Origin: Chrysogorgia sp. JL179-B06
Lineage: Eukaryota > Cnidaria > Anthozoa > Scleralcyonacea > Chrysogorgiidae
Direction of reading: 5' to 3'
Length of the DNA stretch: 64,000 bases
Assembly: GCA_035772405.1 (NCBI GenBank)
Contig: JAYKKM010000374.1
Coordinates: 1,622,501-1,686,500 of the forward strand
The position numbers and the translations under genes are program-made. Below, in pieces: positions 23,886 to 35,104 of the stretch. How positions within the stretch are numbered: the stretch's first letter is position 1; each line of letters opens with the position of its first letter. The notes under the pieces were generated by a model, which did no database searches, had not been told where the DNA came from, and worked only from the letters and a program-made list of their open reading frames with translations.

Positions 23886-24181
23886 ACATCTGGGACTCAT
23901 AACTTTCTCTCAGCATATAGAGCTCGACAAACTTTCTAAACTTTAAGTATATCATAGCTATAGGAATTTATTTAATGGATGTAAGCGATCATAAGATGGA
24001 CGAACTATCAAACTAGGCGCGCAGACAAAAGTCCTGCATCGGGGACTTAGTTGTCACCACGCAAGGAGGGGCGAAAAATGTTAAAATTTTAAGGTCTAGA
24101 ACACCATATGATTTTCCTTGAAAAATTGGCAATGTTGATGGATCTTGGGACATTGGCTTTATATGACCAACTGAAATACTA

Positions 24182-24336
24182 AAGCCTGGTTTCGATATGG
24201 TCGCTGCGCTGTCTTTACGGTCGCAGAAGTGAAGCAGTAAAGCGTGTTTCTTTTGTTATCACAAAAGAAACACGCTTCACTGCTTCACTTCCGCGACCGT
24301 AAAGACAGCGTAGCGACCATATGGAAACCAGGCTTA
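24182..24336. mobile_element. Near-perfect 75-bp-arm palindrome
   Basis: AAGCCTGGTTTCGATATGG at the left is mirrored by CCATATGGAAACCAGGCTT at the right, around a centre AAAGAAACACGC/GCGTGTTTCTTT. Minimal foldback MITE. Confidence 0.85.
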
Positions 24337-24869
24337 ACCGTATACAACCTTAACCATAATAATAACCCTAATATAATCCCAATACTAAAATTGACTTGGG
24401 TTAATGTTGTATCGGCTGGATCTTTCAAGTCGACAGACTACTATTTCTCCCCAATTTCAGGGGATTAAACGGCTTCGCTGCCAGAGGAGCACCCCTTGTT
24501 TCGAGAAAGAGACGTCCCTCAGATACCTCACAGAAGCCTAGTACACAACGACCTTTTGAATTCTCGCAGATTAAAGGGAAATGATCTTTGCCAGAAACAA
24601 CCGAGTTTAAGGAAATCCTCGCTCGTTGTGGTTTGGAAAAGGATCAGGTTGGTCATCACGAAAATTAACTTTCGTATAAAAATAGCCCTTTGCTTCTCTT
24701 TAACGGAAATTTCTGGACATCTTTTCATGGGTGCGGTTTTAGCTGTCGGTAAGTTTTGTTTTCGATTATGTGCAAGGTCATGCAGTTGCATGAAAAAACT
24801 TGATCTTTGACAGTCTCAATTAGCTCAATCATTAGAATTTAGAGAATTTTACTATACATGCATGTACCC
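24337..24869. other. Unassigned intergenic sequence
   Basis: Open frames at 24496-24810 (+) and 24528-24791 (-) overlap antiparallel and contain no known domain. Treated as chance. Confidence 0.4.
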
Positions 24870-25560
24870 ATCATCCTAGTCCATGTAGCTCAATGGTTAG
24901 AGCATCTCACTAGTCATCAGAAGGTTGTAACCTTCTGATTACTGGCTTTGTCCATTGAATTACATGAAGAAAGATGATGAGTGAAGGTTACATATGCGTA
25001 CAACCTGTAACCTTAATCATGATTAACCTTCTGATGACTAGTGAGATGCTCTAACTATTGAGCTACATGGACTAAGATGATGAGTGAAGGTTACATATGT
25101 GTACAACCTGTAACCTTCTGATGACTAGTGAGATGCTCTAACTATTGAGCTACATGGACTAAGATGATGAGTGAAGGTTACATATGTGTACAACCTGTAA
25201 CCTTCTGATAACTAGTGAGATGTTCTAACTATTGAGCTACATGGACTAAGATGATGAGTGAAGGTTACATATGTGTACAACCTGTAACCTTCTGATGACT
25301 AGTGAGATGCTCTAACTATTGAGCTACATGGACTAAGATGCAATGCGTGCATGAAGGTCATATATGTACCACCTGTAACCTTCTGATGATCAGTGAGATG
25401 CTCTAACTATTGAGCTACATGGACTAAGATGATGCGTGAACGTTACATATGTGTACAACCTGTAACCTTCTGATGACTAGTGGGATGCTCAACTGGATCA
25501 TTGAGCTAAATGAACTAAGATGACCGGAGTGAAGGGTACATATATGTGTATAACCTGTAG
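24870..25560 (-). repeat. 87-bp tRNA-like array with an inverted first unit
   Basis: One plus-oriented unit (24870-24925) meets about seven minus-oriented units at the palindrome AGAAGGTTGTAACCTTCT (about 24920-24937). Units toward 25560 are more diverged. Confidence 0.88.
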
Positions 25561-26220
25561 GTCACAGTAGTCAGTATATACTACTCAAGTAACGTCGCCT
25601 TCGATTCCGGCAGAAACTGAAAGCAATTATTTGAGTTAATAAGCTTGATGAGTATAATGCGCATTAATAAATAAAGTAGTACATGGTTTATATTTATACC
25701 GGCTTTACCTTGATTTTTAACGAACTTCCTGACGTCCAAAGCAAATTAAAATCCAAGCTCAACTACGATGCTCGAACGCGATGCGGACACGACGAAGGGC
25801 TATAGCCTATGGATAGTTTTCAAAGACCTACTGGTAATTGAACCTTGACAATCGACCGCCAACTCGTATGCATGTACTTGATTCACCATTTCAAATTTCC
25901 AATTCACGTTTCAACAGTAGGATTACCCCAGCGATTTAATTTCCTATTTAGACATAAAGGTTGTCATGTGGTGCAGCTTGCGCCGTTTCACCGCGCTCGC
26001 TCGAGTTCGCTGCCGGCGCCGAGTGCGGTGACCGACCGCGGGTGAGATTTTAATCGGACATTATGCAGAAGCACGAAACAACATGGGCGTTTGGCAAGAC
26101 ATGTTCAGTATCAGGATCATTTAAAGTCGATAAGTAAAGGTTATATCAACCTATATCCGCGCTTAAACACAGAGGTCTAAGGTATATGAGAAAAGTAGAG
26201 TGCTGCGTAGACAGTGTTTT
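25561..26220. other. Unassigned intergenic sequence
   Basis: A GC-rich patch lies at 25975-26045. No domain is seen in the frame across it. Confidence 0.4.
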
Positions 26221-26224
26221 GGAT

Positions 26225-26645
26225 ACTGATATAGCAAAGTGAAAAGGTGGTTGAACTGCCAAGATTTTTAGTAACGAAATATTGACGCCTTTCGAGCGGA
26301 GCCCTTCATCAGAGTAAGACGAGATGATTCGTTTAGTTTATTAGATTCATCACTCTTTTAGGTGAACGGAATACCCCCAACAGGCTAGAAGCCTAATTGA
26401 TATAGGGGGGCCTACGATTTAAGGTCGTTATCCGAGAAGACCCGAAAGTCTTACCATTTGCTGATATTATTACAAAGGCAGCACTTTCTCCTCAATTATT
26501 TTTAAGACCCTGAGTGATGGTCTATAGGTCCAACCCAGGATATCAGAACCTAAGTCTCCGCCAGCTCTAACCACTAGACCACAACAGATGATATATACCT
26601 TAATATATGTTTAGTAAAAATCTTGGCAGTTCACCACCTTTTCAC
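26225..26645. mobile_element. Hammerhead-like dispersed repeat, inverted halves around a SINE-B
   Basis: A minus-strand copy (26232-26318) has a hammerhead-like core: CTGATGA at 26306-26312, a GGGC/GCTC stem, then GAAA. Its tail (GGCAGTT, CCACCTTTTCACTTTGC) recurs in plus orientation at about 26605-26645. A SINE-B fills the space between. Confidence 0.6.
26325..26590 (-). mobile_element. SINE family B copy
   Basis: It reads in reverse relative to 7858-8100: TAGATTCATCACTCTTTTAG, the GAAGACCCGAAAGTCTTAC body, then a tRNA-like head (TGGTCTAGTGGTTAGAGC on the minus strand) with A- and B-box-like segments. This is the best-preserved head of the family here. Confidence 0.78.
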
Positions 26646-26806
26646 TTTGCCAGTGGAAATATTCGAACCGTCCCGAACTTTACGACAGTTGGATTCCCAT
26701 GCGTGATACCGAAATAACGACCTGTAGAGAACAAAGAAAACCGAGTCAATGGTGATATAAAGCTGGATAAAAGTTGCCCTTTTTATCCGATCAAGATCGA
26801 GGGACC

Positions 26807-27249
26807 TTAAAGTGCCCATGACCCCAAATACGATATTACGGATATAGATGCTACATGAAGTGAAAAGTTGAATGCTAAAATATTTTATGATTTGAGCTTT
26901 GCGTTGATGTGCTATAAAGATTTGTTTGTCAGAAATGGTAATGAGTGTGACGTCATTTCGCTTTCTTTTCTGCTTTCCGTGTGATAGACTGGTTGAGGAT
27001 TTGAGTGAAAAAGTTGATAAAATCTTTACTATAGCGGTCAAGTACATCATCAACGTTTGAGTTAGATTAATTTGCTTTAACAGTAGCCTATTGTATCCGA
27101 AATGATGCCGTAAATGACGTCACACTCATTAGCATTTCTGACAAACAAATCTTTATAGCACATCAAAGCCCAAATATTTTGGCATTCAACTTTTCACTTC
27201 ATGTAGCATCTATATCAGTAATATCGTATTTGGGTCATGGGCACTTTAA
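26807..27249. mobile_element. TTAA-flanked palindromic MITE
   Basis: TTAAAGTGCCCATGACCC at 26807 pairs with GGGTCATGGGCACTTTAA ending at 27249. Arms of about 150-180 bp. Copies or parts occur at 13600 and 34366. Confidence 0.85.
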
Positions 27250-27630
27250 GATCTACGACGTTTTAACTAGGACGGCGACGGCAGTGAAAGCAATACTAAT
27301 TTCAGCATTTGAATGGCACCATGGTCTATTGACTAGCGTAATTAACACTCAAAGCTTGTTTTATGATCTCCAAAATGCTTCAATATTTCTAAACCGATAG
27401 TATTGTCTGTGTTTAAGTAAGTCTTAAGAAACAGCTGTCATCTCTCCGTGAGTTACCGTCGTCTGAGAGACCGCGTGAAAATGCTCTCAGTAGCGTTTGT
27501 AAACAGAACGAGGTCGGCGTTGAGATTACTTTTAGGAATAAAAATGATTTAGTCTTTTTGTTTCGCATAAAGATTCTTTTGTTTGATCAACGTGCCCGTC
27601 CTAGGTTGCCGTCGTAGTTGTTAAGGTCCC
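27246..27630. mobile_element. MITE with AAGATCTACGACG ends
   Basis: TTAAGATCTACGACG at the left pairs imperfectly with CGTCGTAGTTGTTAAG at the right. About 270 bases match 36625-36905 (CTCCAAAATGCT, AGTTACCGTCGTC, CTTTTTGTTTCGCATAAAG). It abuts the preceding MITE and shares TTAA with it. Confidence 0.65.
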
Positions 27631-28004
27631 TATTTAAACGCTCGAAGGCCAGTTTAAAACGCCGCGTACTTTCCTGTGCCGAACCTATAATGTATATATA
27701 TTAGCAAACTGCTTTGTTCAATCTCATTTGCATTTGGTTCGCCACATGAAAAGTTCCACGTTTGACACGGGTTTTAGTTAATGATCACTCCTGTGGTGAA
27801 AGGAGATATCCAGAGGATCCAAGATTTAACGTTGTTAGGAACCGTCATTATTTATGGTCGGGGCGAAGAGAAATAGATAGACTGAAAAAAAAGTTTACCC
27901 AACCAAATTAAGATCAGAAATTTAACCGTCCCAACCATTTATGGGTAAAGAAAATCTTTTACCCAACCCAAGAAGAACAAAGTAGAATGCTGCGTAGAAT
28001 GTGT
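27631..28004. other. Unassigned intergenic sequence
   Basis: A segment at 27715-27770 (TTCGCCACATG, TTCCACGTTTGAC) is a diverged relative of the palindrome at 19645-19740. Nothing else seen. Confidence 0.4.
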
Positions 28005-28110
28005 TTTGAATATATAGCAAAGTGAAAAGGTGGTAAACTGCCAAGAATTTAGTGACGAAATACTGACGTTTCGAGCGGAGCCCTTCATCAGAGTAAGACC
28101 TGATGAAAAA
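28005..28110 (-). mobile_element. Dispersed repeat with hammerhead-ribozyme-like core
   Basis: On the minus strand: CTGATGA (28085-28091), one extra A, a GGGC/GCTC hairpin, GAAA, then ACG pairing with CGT and a potential cleavage site GTC near 28054. Flanking TTACT and ACTAA could form stem I with one mismatch. Confidence 0.6.
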
Positions 28111-28544
28111 GTTAGATAAAGCCCAATTCCCGGCATATCGTCGACACAAGTTTTAATAATAAACCCAAATAGATATATACATGAAAGACAGATCCTATAT
28201 TGTAACATTCAGATTATTATACCCTATATAGAACAGGAATCCAAGGAGAGGAATACAATAACAAAAGCTAATGTACAATGATTGAATCATGATGACTAAG
28301 GAGAACTGATGACGAGATTCCAATTTTAAATGATGACCTTAATTTTTTATGTATATAGTCATGAAAATTTTGCTACCCAACCCTTTAGAGAAGTGATTAT
28401 TTTACCCAACCATTTATAGGTCTTAGCCAATTTTCAGATCCCCAACCATTTTCTCTTCGGCCCCCACCCCGGCACTAAATAATGACCGGTCCCTTGTCCG
28501 AAAAGACACGAAAGTCTTATACAATTTAAATATTTGCTGCAGCA
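28111..28544. other. Unassigned intergenic sequence
   Basis: Two segments (about 27880-27965 and 28360-28480) share TTACCCAACC and an ACCGTC/ACCGGTC-like end. Nothing else recognised. Confidence 0.35.
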
Positions 28545-28622
28545 ATCGAACCTATAACCTTCAGAAATGCCGGTGAGACACTCTAACCATTGAGATAGTG
28601 AGACGCAGATAGAGAGAAAAGG
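28545..28622 (-). repeat. tRNA-like repeat fragment
   Basis: On the minus strand TCTCAATGGTTAGAGTG, then TCTCACCGGCATTTCTGAAGG, with a weak B box (GGTTCGATTGC). A diverged relative of the copy at 35105. Confidence 0.5.
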
Positions 28623-29102
28623 TTAAAGTGCCCATAACCTAAAAATATTTTATTGTCTTGTTTGGAAGAACTTTTAAAATGATAAAGTAACTTATTTTGA
28701 AGATTTTCGTTTCTTAGCTTTCTTTTTGAGATGTATCAGTTTGTTTGATATGCAAATGTCTGGAATTTCGTCACACATGCATGACTTATTGGAGAAATGT
28801 GTATATCTCTTTCATTCTCGAACGAAATCCTTTAAAATCAAGAAGTTTGGTGTTGTGGGAGAAACGCACACACGTGCTATTCAAACTTTAGTGTTTTTAT
28901 TTCATGAACGCAAAGATATATAATATTCTCTGATAACTCATTATGCATGTGTGACGAAATTCCAGATATTTGCATATCAAACAAACAGATATATCTCACA
29001 AAGAAAGCGAAGAAGTGAAAATCTTCAAAAGAGGTTACTTTATCATTTTAAAAGTTCTTCTAAATAAGACAATAAAAATTTTTGAGGTTAGGGGCACTTT
29101 AA
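28623..29102. mobile_element. TTAA-flanked palindromic MITE
   Basis: TTAAAGTGCCCATAACC at 28623 pairs with GGTTAGGGGCACTTTAA ending at 29102. The arms include GATATGCAAATGTCTGG and its complement. The same family is found truncated at 55342-55780. Confidence 0.85.
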
Positions 29103-29122
29103 AATACAGTAATATTGTTTGT

Positions 29123-29595
29123 TAGGACATTGGCAACAAAACTTAAGTTTGTCTAATGTGAAAGAACTCGTAAACTGATAAAGTAACACCTTTTACAACT
29201 TTTCCGTATTTTACTTCGTTTTTGAAATATTTCAGTTTGTTTGATATGTAAATGAGATGGTCTCTGACGTCAGATGCAGGGTAGAGAATTTTCACTCATT
29301 AAAAAAGTCTTATATATCTCAGTGATTGCTAAGTTTACAACGTTCATTATCATGACGAGTTATTATACGCACATTTTCAAGTAAATTTGTGGAACAAACT
29401 TGAAGATGGAACTAATATTTTAATGAGTGAAAATTCTCTACCCAACACCTGACGTCAGAGACCATCTCATTTACATATCAAACAAACTGAAATATTTCAA
29501 AAACGAAGTAAAATACGGAAAAGTTGTAAAAGGTGTTACTCTATCATTTTACGAGTTCTTTCAAATTAGACAAACTTAATTTTTGTTGCCAATGA
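29123..29595. mobile_element. Palindromic MITE, GGACATTGGCAACAAAA ends
   Basis: Left GGACATTGGCAAC and right GTTGCCAATG, with arms containing GAGATGGTCTCTGACGTCAG and its complement. Nearly identical to 54345-54822. Confidence 0.85.
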
Positions 29596-29695
29596 GCTAA
29601 ACTACAATGTGTTCGCAATATGTTTTCAAAATATAATTGAATGACATTAATATAAAATAATAAATATATATATATATATACTTACAAGAGTATAA

Positions 29696-30165
29696 TTAAA
29701 GTGCCAACGAATCGAAAATTAAGTTAATCTTATTTGAAAAAACTCGTAAAACAATGAGGAATAACAACTTACAGCTCTTCCATATTTCACTCAGTTCTTG
29801 AGATATTTAGACTTAGGTGATATTTAAATGAGCTGATCTATGACGTAGCAAGTTGTACACAACATTAGAAAATCATGTATATCTTTCCAATATTATTAAA
29901 AGAAATCACTCAAAACTTTGTAATTGCTACAGCTCATGAAACAAAACATTAAAGACAAGCTTCAAGTGATTTCGTTCAATAATCTTTAAGATATACAGGA
30001 TTTTCCAATGTTGTGTACAACTTTCTACGTCATAGATTATCTCATATCTTAAGTCTAAATATCTCAAGAAGTTAAATATGGAAGAGCTGTAAATTGTTAT
30101 TCCTCATTGTTTTAAGAGTTCTTTCAAATAAGACAAACTTTATTTTCGATTCATTGGCATTTTAA
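29696..30165. mobile_element. TTAA-flanked palindromic MITE
   Basis: TTAAAGTGCCAACGAATCG at 29696 pairs with CGATTCATTGGCATTTTAA ending at 30165. The arms carry the ATATTTAGACTTAGGTGATAT motif (with small changes) shared with 19982-20392. Confidence 0.85.
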
Positions 30166-30247
30166 GTGCGCCAAATAAATTTAAATTTTCTACAGTTTTT
30201 AATCTTACTTATATAAACTGGCCTCACAAATTGCAACAACAAAATCG

Positions 30248-30347
<100 letters not shown>

Positions 30348-30455
30348 TATATATATTTATATTTGAAAGATCCTTTTCAACGATGGGAAAGAAGGGAGTG
30401 ATTCAATTATCTGAACGCCTCATCTGTTGTTTCTCCATTACACCAGGGCTACTTC

Positions 30456-31182
30456 TTAATGTGCACCTAACCCCAAAAATGATAATGCTATGTTTGAAAG
30501 GGCACAATGATGAAGAATGGCAGTAACAGTTCTTCGATATCTATTTTCGTTCTTGAGGTATTCAGTTATATGTGATATGTTAATGAGGCACATGATGACG
30601 TCAAAGCAGGCAAACAACATTGTGACAATTCTAAAATTTGTGTATATCTTCAAAGTTATCCAACGAAATTACTTGAAAATTGCACGTGGATACATACCAC
30701 CACAATAAAGAACATGGTTCAAGTGTTGTCACCATAGTAACAGATTAGCTTCCAGACCCCCTAGTCTCTAAAACAAAATAATTTGTTTTCTCTCAAATGC
30801 AGAACATGTTGAGATTGGCAGTTCTCAATAACTTTTGCAATAACTTTTCCAATGCAATACCCAAATTTGAAATCGAAAACGTTGCTTGCGACGACAGAAC
30901 ATTTCTGTATTGGAACGGAGAGGTTTGGAAGCTAATCTGTTACTATGGTGACAACATAACTTGAACCATGTTCTTTAGTTTGGTGGTATGTATCCACGTG
31001 CAAAGTTTCAAGTAATTTCGTTGGATAACTTTGAAGATATACACAAATTTTAGACGTCTTTGACGTCATCCTGTGCCTCATTAACATATCACATATAACT
31101 GAATACCTCAAGAACGAAAATAGATATCGAAGAACTGTTAGTGCCATTCTTCATCATTTTAAGTGCGTTAGGTGCACTTTAA
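30456..31182. mobile_element. TTAA-flanked palindromic MITE, 727 bp
   Basis: TTAATGTGCACCTAACC at 30456 pairs with GCGTTAGGTGCACTTTAA ending at 31182. The arms are over 250 bp (AACAGTTCTTCGATATCTAT, CACGTGGATACATACCACCA and complements). Confidence 0.85.
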
Positions 31183-31429
31183 TCCTTTCGATGCCTGGCT
31201 CGATAATTGTCGAGAGGCGCCATATCGGCCTTCTACACAATCGTCAAGACCGGGATTGAAAGGGTTAAATTAGTAATTTTTTTATAACATGATTGGGGGG
31301 TTAAATACCCCATATCAGGACTAAAGACTCCCTACCCTCTTCCGCCGGTCTTTGTAAAAAAACATCAAAGAATCTATCCTATAAGACCGTTTAAAATAAT
31401 GTACTGGTTCGATTGACATATATAATCCA

Positions 31430-31615
31430 TATATAGCAAAGTGAAAAGGTGGTAAACTGCCAAGATTTTTGTGACGAAATACTGACGTTTCGAGCGGAGC
31501 TCTTCATCAGTCTTTGGTCTTATACTCTGATGAAGGGCTCAGCTCGAAACGTCAGTATTTCGTCACTAAAAATCTTGGCAGTTTACCACCTTTTCACTTT
31601 GCTATATATCCAAAA
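31430..31615. mobile_element. Palindromic pair of hammerhead-like repeats
   Basis: A minus copy (31435-31512) faces a plus copy (31521-31610). The plus copy reads CTGATGA (31527), extra A, GGGC/GCTC hairpin, GAAACG, then CGTC ending at 31564. A shared tail (TTGGCAGTTTACCACC, TTTTCACTTTGC) follows. Confidence 0.65.
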
Positions 31616-31668
31616 CACTGTCAACGCAGCACTCTACTTTTTTATATACTCCCTATGCGGTAGTCACT

Positions 31669-31815
31669 GCACTGTAAATTTCAATTTTAATGGTTAAAAT
31701 AACCAAATATTTTGGTTAAATTGACCTTAGTTTGGTTGTTTCAACCATAAAAAAAGGTCAATCGATGAGTCAACCGAAGAAATTGGTTGTTTTAACCAAT
31801 CTGTTTTCACAGTGT
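31669..31815. mobile_element. MITE with CACTGTAAA/CACTGTGAA ends
   Basis: It is built largely of TTGGTT/AACCAA blocks. The right end AACCAATCTGTTTTCACAGT matches the ends of the element at 32048 in inverted orientation. Confidence 0.65.
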
Positions 31816-31889
31816 GCATATCAGTGATGCTTATATATATATTATGTGTTATATATATATATATACTAAAACTCACGACTCGCTCTCAG

Positions 31890-31978
31890 GAACGGCCTAT
31901 ACGTAGCTCAGTTGTCAGAGCGCCGCACTAGATTCAGGGAGGAGTGAGTTCAATTCTCACAGAAGGCCTTGGTCTTAG
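31890..31978 (+). repeat. tRNA-like sequence with A and B boxes
   Basis: GTAGCTCAGTTGTCAGAGC is a plausible D arm and A box. GTGAG-TTCAATT-CTCAC is a perfect five-pair T arm, and GGCCTA/AAGGCC could pair as an acceptor stem. The anticodon arm does not fold, so it is a tRNA-derived repeat, not a working tRNA. Confidence 0.55.
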
Positions 31979-32047
31979 AAAATTTCCACCCTCGTAAAAT
32001 ATCCTTCCCGAGCGAGCGGCGTAAATGCCAATATTATTCGTTATATA

Positions 32048-32248
32048 CACTGTAAAAACAGATTGGTTAAAACAACCAATTTCTTCGGTTGTCTCAGACT
32101 CATTATTTGACCATTTTTTATGGGTTGAAACAGCCAAATTTATTGGTTGAAACTTAACGAAACTAAGGTCATTTTAACCAAAATATTTGACCTATAACCT
32201 ATAACCTATCAAATTGGTTGTTTCAACCAATCTGTGTTTACAGTGTAC
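32048..32248. mobile_element. MITE with CACTGTAAAAACAG ends
   Basis: CACTGTAAAAACAGATTGGT at the left pairs with ACCAATCTGTGTTTACAGTG at the right. The interior is TTGGTT-rich like 31669-31815. Confidence 0.75.
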
Positions 32249-32269
32249 ATACATGATATATATATTCTA

Positions 32270-32740
32270 AGGATTTATGGTGAAGGAAAATTTCGAGTGT
32301 TGGAATATATACATTTTAAGACCAAACCGGGACCAGTTGCGAAAAATACAACATCAAGGCCTTTTGGCTGGAATTGAACGTACGACCCCGCAGTGATGCT
32401 AATGCAGTGCTCTGACCACTGAGCTGACAGTTGCCGAGAGCCAAGATTCTGGGTATATTACAAACAATATTTCGCATTTCACTCGATTAAACTACATATT
32501 CTAAGGATTTGTGGTGAAGGAAAATTTCGAGTGTTGGAATATATACATTTTAAGACCAAACCGGGACCAGTTGCGAAAAATGCAACTCCAAGGCCCTCGG
32601 GCTGGAACTGAAGATGCTAGTGCAGTGCCCCGACCACCAGCCACGAAAGCCGCCGCGGAGAGCCTAGTCACGAGTTCTGTATATATGGTGGCGGCAATGC
32701 CGGGATAAGATTCTGGGTATATTATAGGTAATATTTAATG
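32270..32740 (-). mobile_element. Tandem dimer of SINE family A
   Basis: Two whole units repeat with a 234-bp period (TGAAGGAAAATTTCGAGTGT begins at 32281 and 32515), each with body, tRNA-like head (degenerate in both) and the trailing GCCGAGAGCC segment. Confidence 0.78.
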
Positions 32741-33180
32741 CAAAAATTGGAGGCACAATTGTAGAGTTACCCGTGCGTCACACGTGCGTGACCGGATATC
32801 ACTTCACTTCCGGGTCAAGCGGACTTTGATCTGTTGTTTTCGTGGAACCTCACAGACACTGCATTCAGAGTTCTGGACATTCTTTTTTAGGTAAATGTTA
32901 TGTCATTACCGTGTATTCAACTTTAATCTTTGCAGGCTATTGTTAAGCCTTTTTGTATTGCCATGTGGCTTATCGCAGGCATATTTAGTTTATGCTTTAT
33001 GTCCATTTTCAGAACTTATAGTTTCTTCATCGTTGACAATTAAATCATTGTTGAATCGAAAGGGATTATTCTTTAACAATAGTCTGCTTCATCAGAGTTG
33101 AATATAAAGAGCCCTCTCTCAGAAATGTCATGTATGAGTGCCCCCCACCTCTTCATTTTGGCAGATTATCGTACTGCGTC
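32741..33180. other. Unassigned intergenic sequence
   Basis: A GC-richer stretch at 32770-32870 has no recognisable coding content. Confidence 0.4.
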
Positions 33181-33560
33181 GCACCTTCACATCCATGATA
33201 CGGCGCTTTTTCGAAAAAGATGAATCAGCAAAAAAATAAGAACAAAACGATAAGCTAACACTAGGTACCAGACACAAATCCCTTTGAAGTCACTCATTCA
33301 GATAATCAGATGTAGAAGATGCCTTCTATTCACATCTACGGACAGACAGTGATCAGGAAGGCAATAATGACGATGAGATTGACGTTCTTTTTTGAATTTA
33401 CTTAGGTTTTTATGTGAATAAAGTTATGTTGTGTCTTATGAGCATTTTGTCAATCTTTTTTTTAATAAGCGCCGCTCTCTATTTAGCGCCGCACGAAAAA
33501 GTTGCAAAATTTAACAAGCGTCGCAGCGTTAAATCGAACATTTACGGTACTATACCTTTG
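33181..33560 (+). mobile_element. Possible 3' remnant of a DNA transposon
   Basis: The frame ends DSDQEGNNDDEIDVLF and a stop at 33390-33397, an acidic tail of the kind seen in pogo/Tigger-like transposases, preceded by IRRFFEKDESAKK in another frame. GCGCCGCTCTCTATTTAGCGC follows. Weak evidence. Confidence 0.3.
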
Positions 33561-33726
33561 TTTTGATACCTTAATCGAAGTTTCAGCCGTTTATTTTATT
33601 AATTGTTTCTCACGATGTTATCCTGAACAGACGATTCTTGTCCGTACGCTGTTTGATAAATCAACATGGCTATTTTCCTGTGAAAACATCGATTCCGGCG
33701 GTAATGACAGGCCCGGTCCGGAGCTA

Positions 33727-34190
33727 CGGGTGTGTGTGTGGGGGGTGCGACATCCCCAAAAATCTTTTTACGAGTTTCAGTCGGTAAAAGTTATATTTTA
33801 GACGTGTTCGATTTAACACGAACAAGTCGAATCATTAACTTTTAGTTTAAATTAATTTCGAACTACCAAATTTAAGACTCACAAATCTAATGTTGATTGC
33901 TTTGTTTATATGTAAATGTAATCAACGAGAAACACCAAAGACATAAATTTATTAAGATGTCATCATGTTTTCAACTTTTCATTTCGTGTTTAGAGTGCGT
34001 TATTAACGTAGGACTAATTAACCATTTCACCAGCTGACCAAGGTCATTTTAGTAGTCACCCAACGGAAAGACAATATTTTGACAAGCTTCGATCAATAGG
34101 ATGTAGTCGGTACAAGCTTGATCATGCGTCAGTCAGTTGAAGTGAGCTTACACCCCCCTGTAAAATGTTCTGAGTACGACCCTGGTAATG
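33727..34190. repeat. Dispersed repeat with (GT)n(G)n head, copy 2
   Basis: Partner of 21183-21710, with the same order of blocks, including the short GTGTGTGTGTGGGGGG head and the end TTACACCCCCCTGTAAAA. Confidence 0.75.
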
Positions 34191-34365
34191 GAATATCCGT
34201 CTTTGTGGTTAGTGGTAATTAGGGTGTTGCAAGTAAGATTTATTGGTGTAATCAAAATCAGAGCTATATACAGTCCGATGGGTTTATTCCAAGGAGAAAT
34301 ATCAGGGACAATGGAGTAGAGTAATACCTATAATCCTAAATACTATATGACTGATATAAATTCTA

Positions 34366-34430
34366 CATGAAGTGAATAGTTGAATACTAAAATGTTTTAT
34401 GATTTGAGCTTTGTGTTGATATGCTAGAAA
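34366..34430. mobile_element. Fragment of the 26807-type MITE
   Basis: ATGAAGTGAATAGTTGAATAC and GATTTGAGCTTTGTGTTGAT match the left arm of 26807-27249. The 87-bp array begins immediately after, so the break is sharp. Confidence 0.65.
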
Positions 34431-34436
34431 GCCTAT

Positions 34437-34800
34437 ATATGTGTACAACCTGTAACCTTCTGATGACTAGTGAGATGCTCTAACTATTGAGCTACATGAA
34501 CTAAGATGATGAGTGAAGGTTACATATGTGTGCAACCTGTAACCTTCTGATGACTAGTGAGATGCTCTAACTATTGAGCTACATGGACTAAGATGATGAG
34601 TGAAGGTTACCTATAGTGAGATGCCTTAACTATTGAGATACTGAGCTAAGATGATGAGTGAAGGTTACATGTGCACAACCTGTAACCTTCTGATGATCAG
34701 TGAGATGCTCGAACTATTGAGCTACATGGACTAGAGATGATGAGTGTATGTTGCATATATGTATACAACCTTCGACAAGCAAGATGCTCTAACCACTGAG
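34437..34800 (-). repeat. 87-bp tRNA-like tandem array, about 4 units
   Basis: Minus-oriented units, the first two near consensus and the later ones with deletions and substitutions. Confidence 0.85.
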
Positions 34801-35104
34801 TAACTCTATCTGGGCGAGTATGATCACACCCAACATCAAATTACTTCCTTCGTCATTATTTACGCGCTTCCTGTGGTTAGAGACGCAAGATCGTTTCAAT
34901 GGCGTCATATGGTTTTGTCAACCTTATAATAATTAGAGTAAAAAAACATCTGCCAGCAATTATCAGCATTCATTTCCCCGTCGTGTGATGTTGACAAAAT
35001 AAAAGTTGCTAGTCTAGCGTGAATGCAAAGAGCAGATACGTGTTGAATCGGATCTGGCTGACGATTTGATTAATTATATACATACACTGCTGTAGTGAAT
35101 GTGG
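34801..35104. other. Unassigned intergenic sequence
   Basis: Nothing recognised. Confidence 0.4.

Noticed and set aside
26631..27053. Minus-strand frame of 140 codons
   Set aside because: It reads through the arm of the TTAA MITE and a hammerhead-like repeat tail. The same peptides (SDKQIF, HQRKAQIIK) appear at 13.6 kb only because the MITE is repeated.
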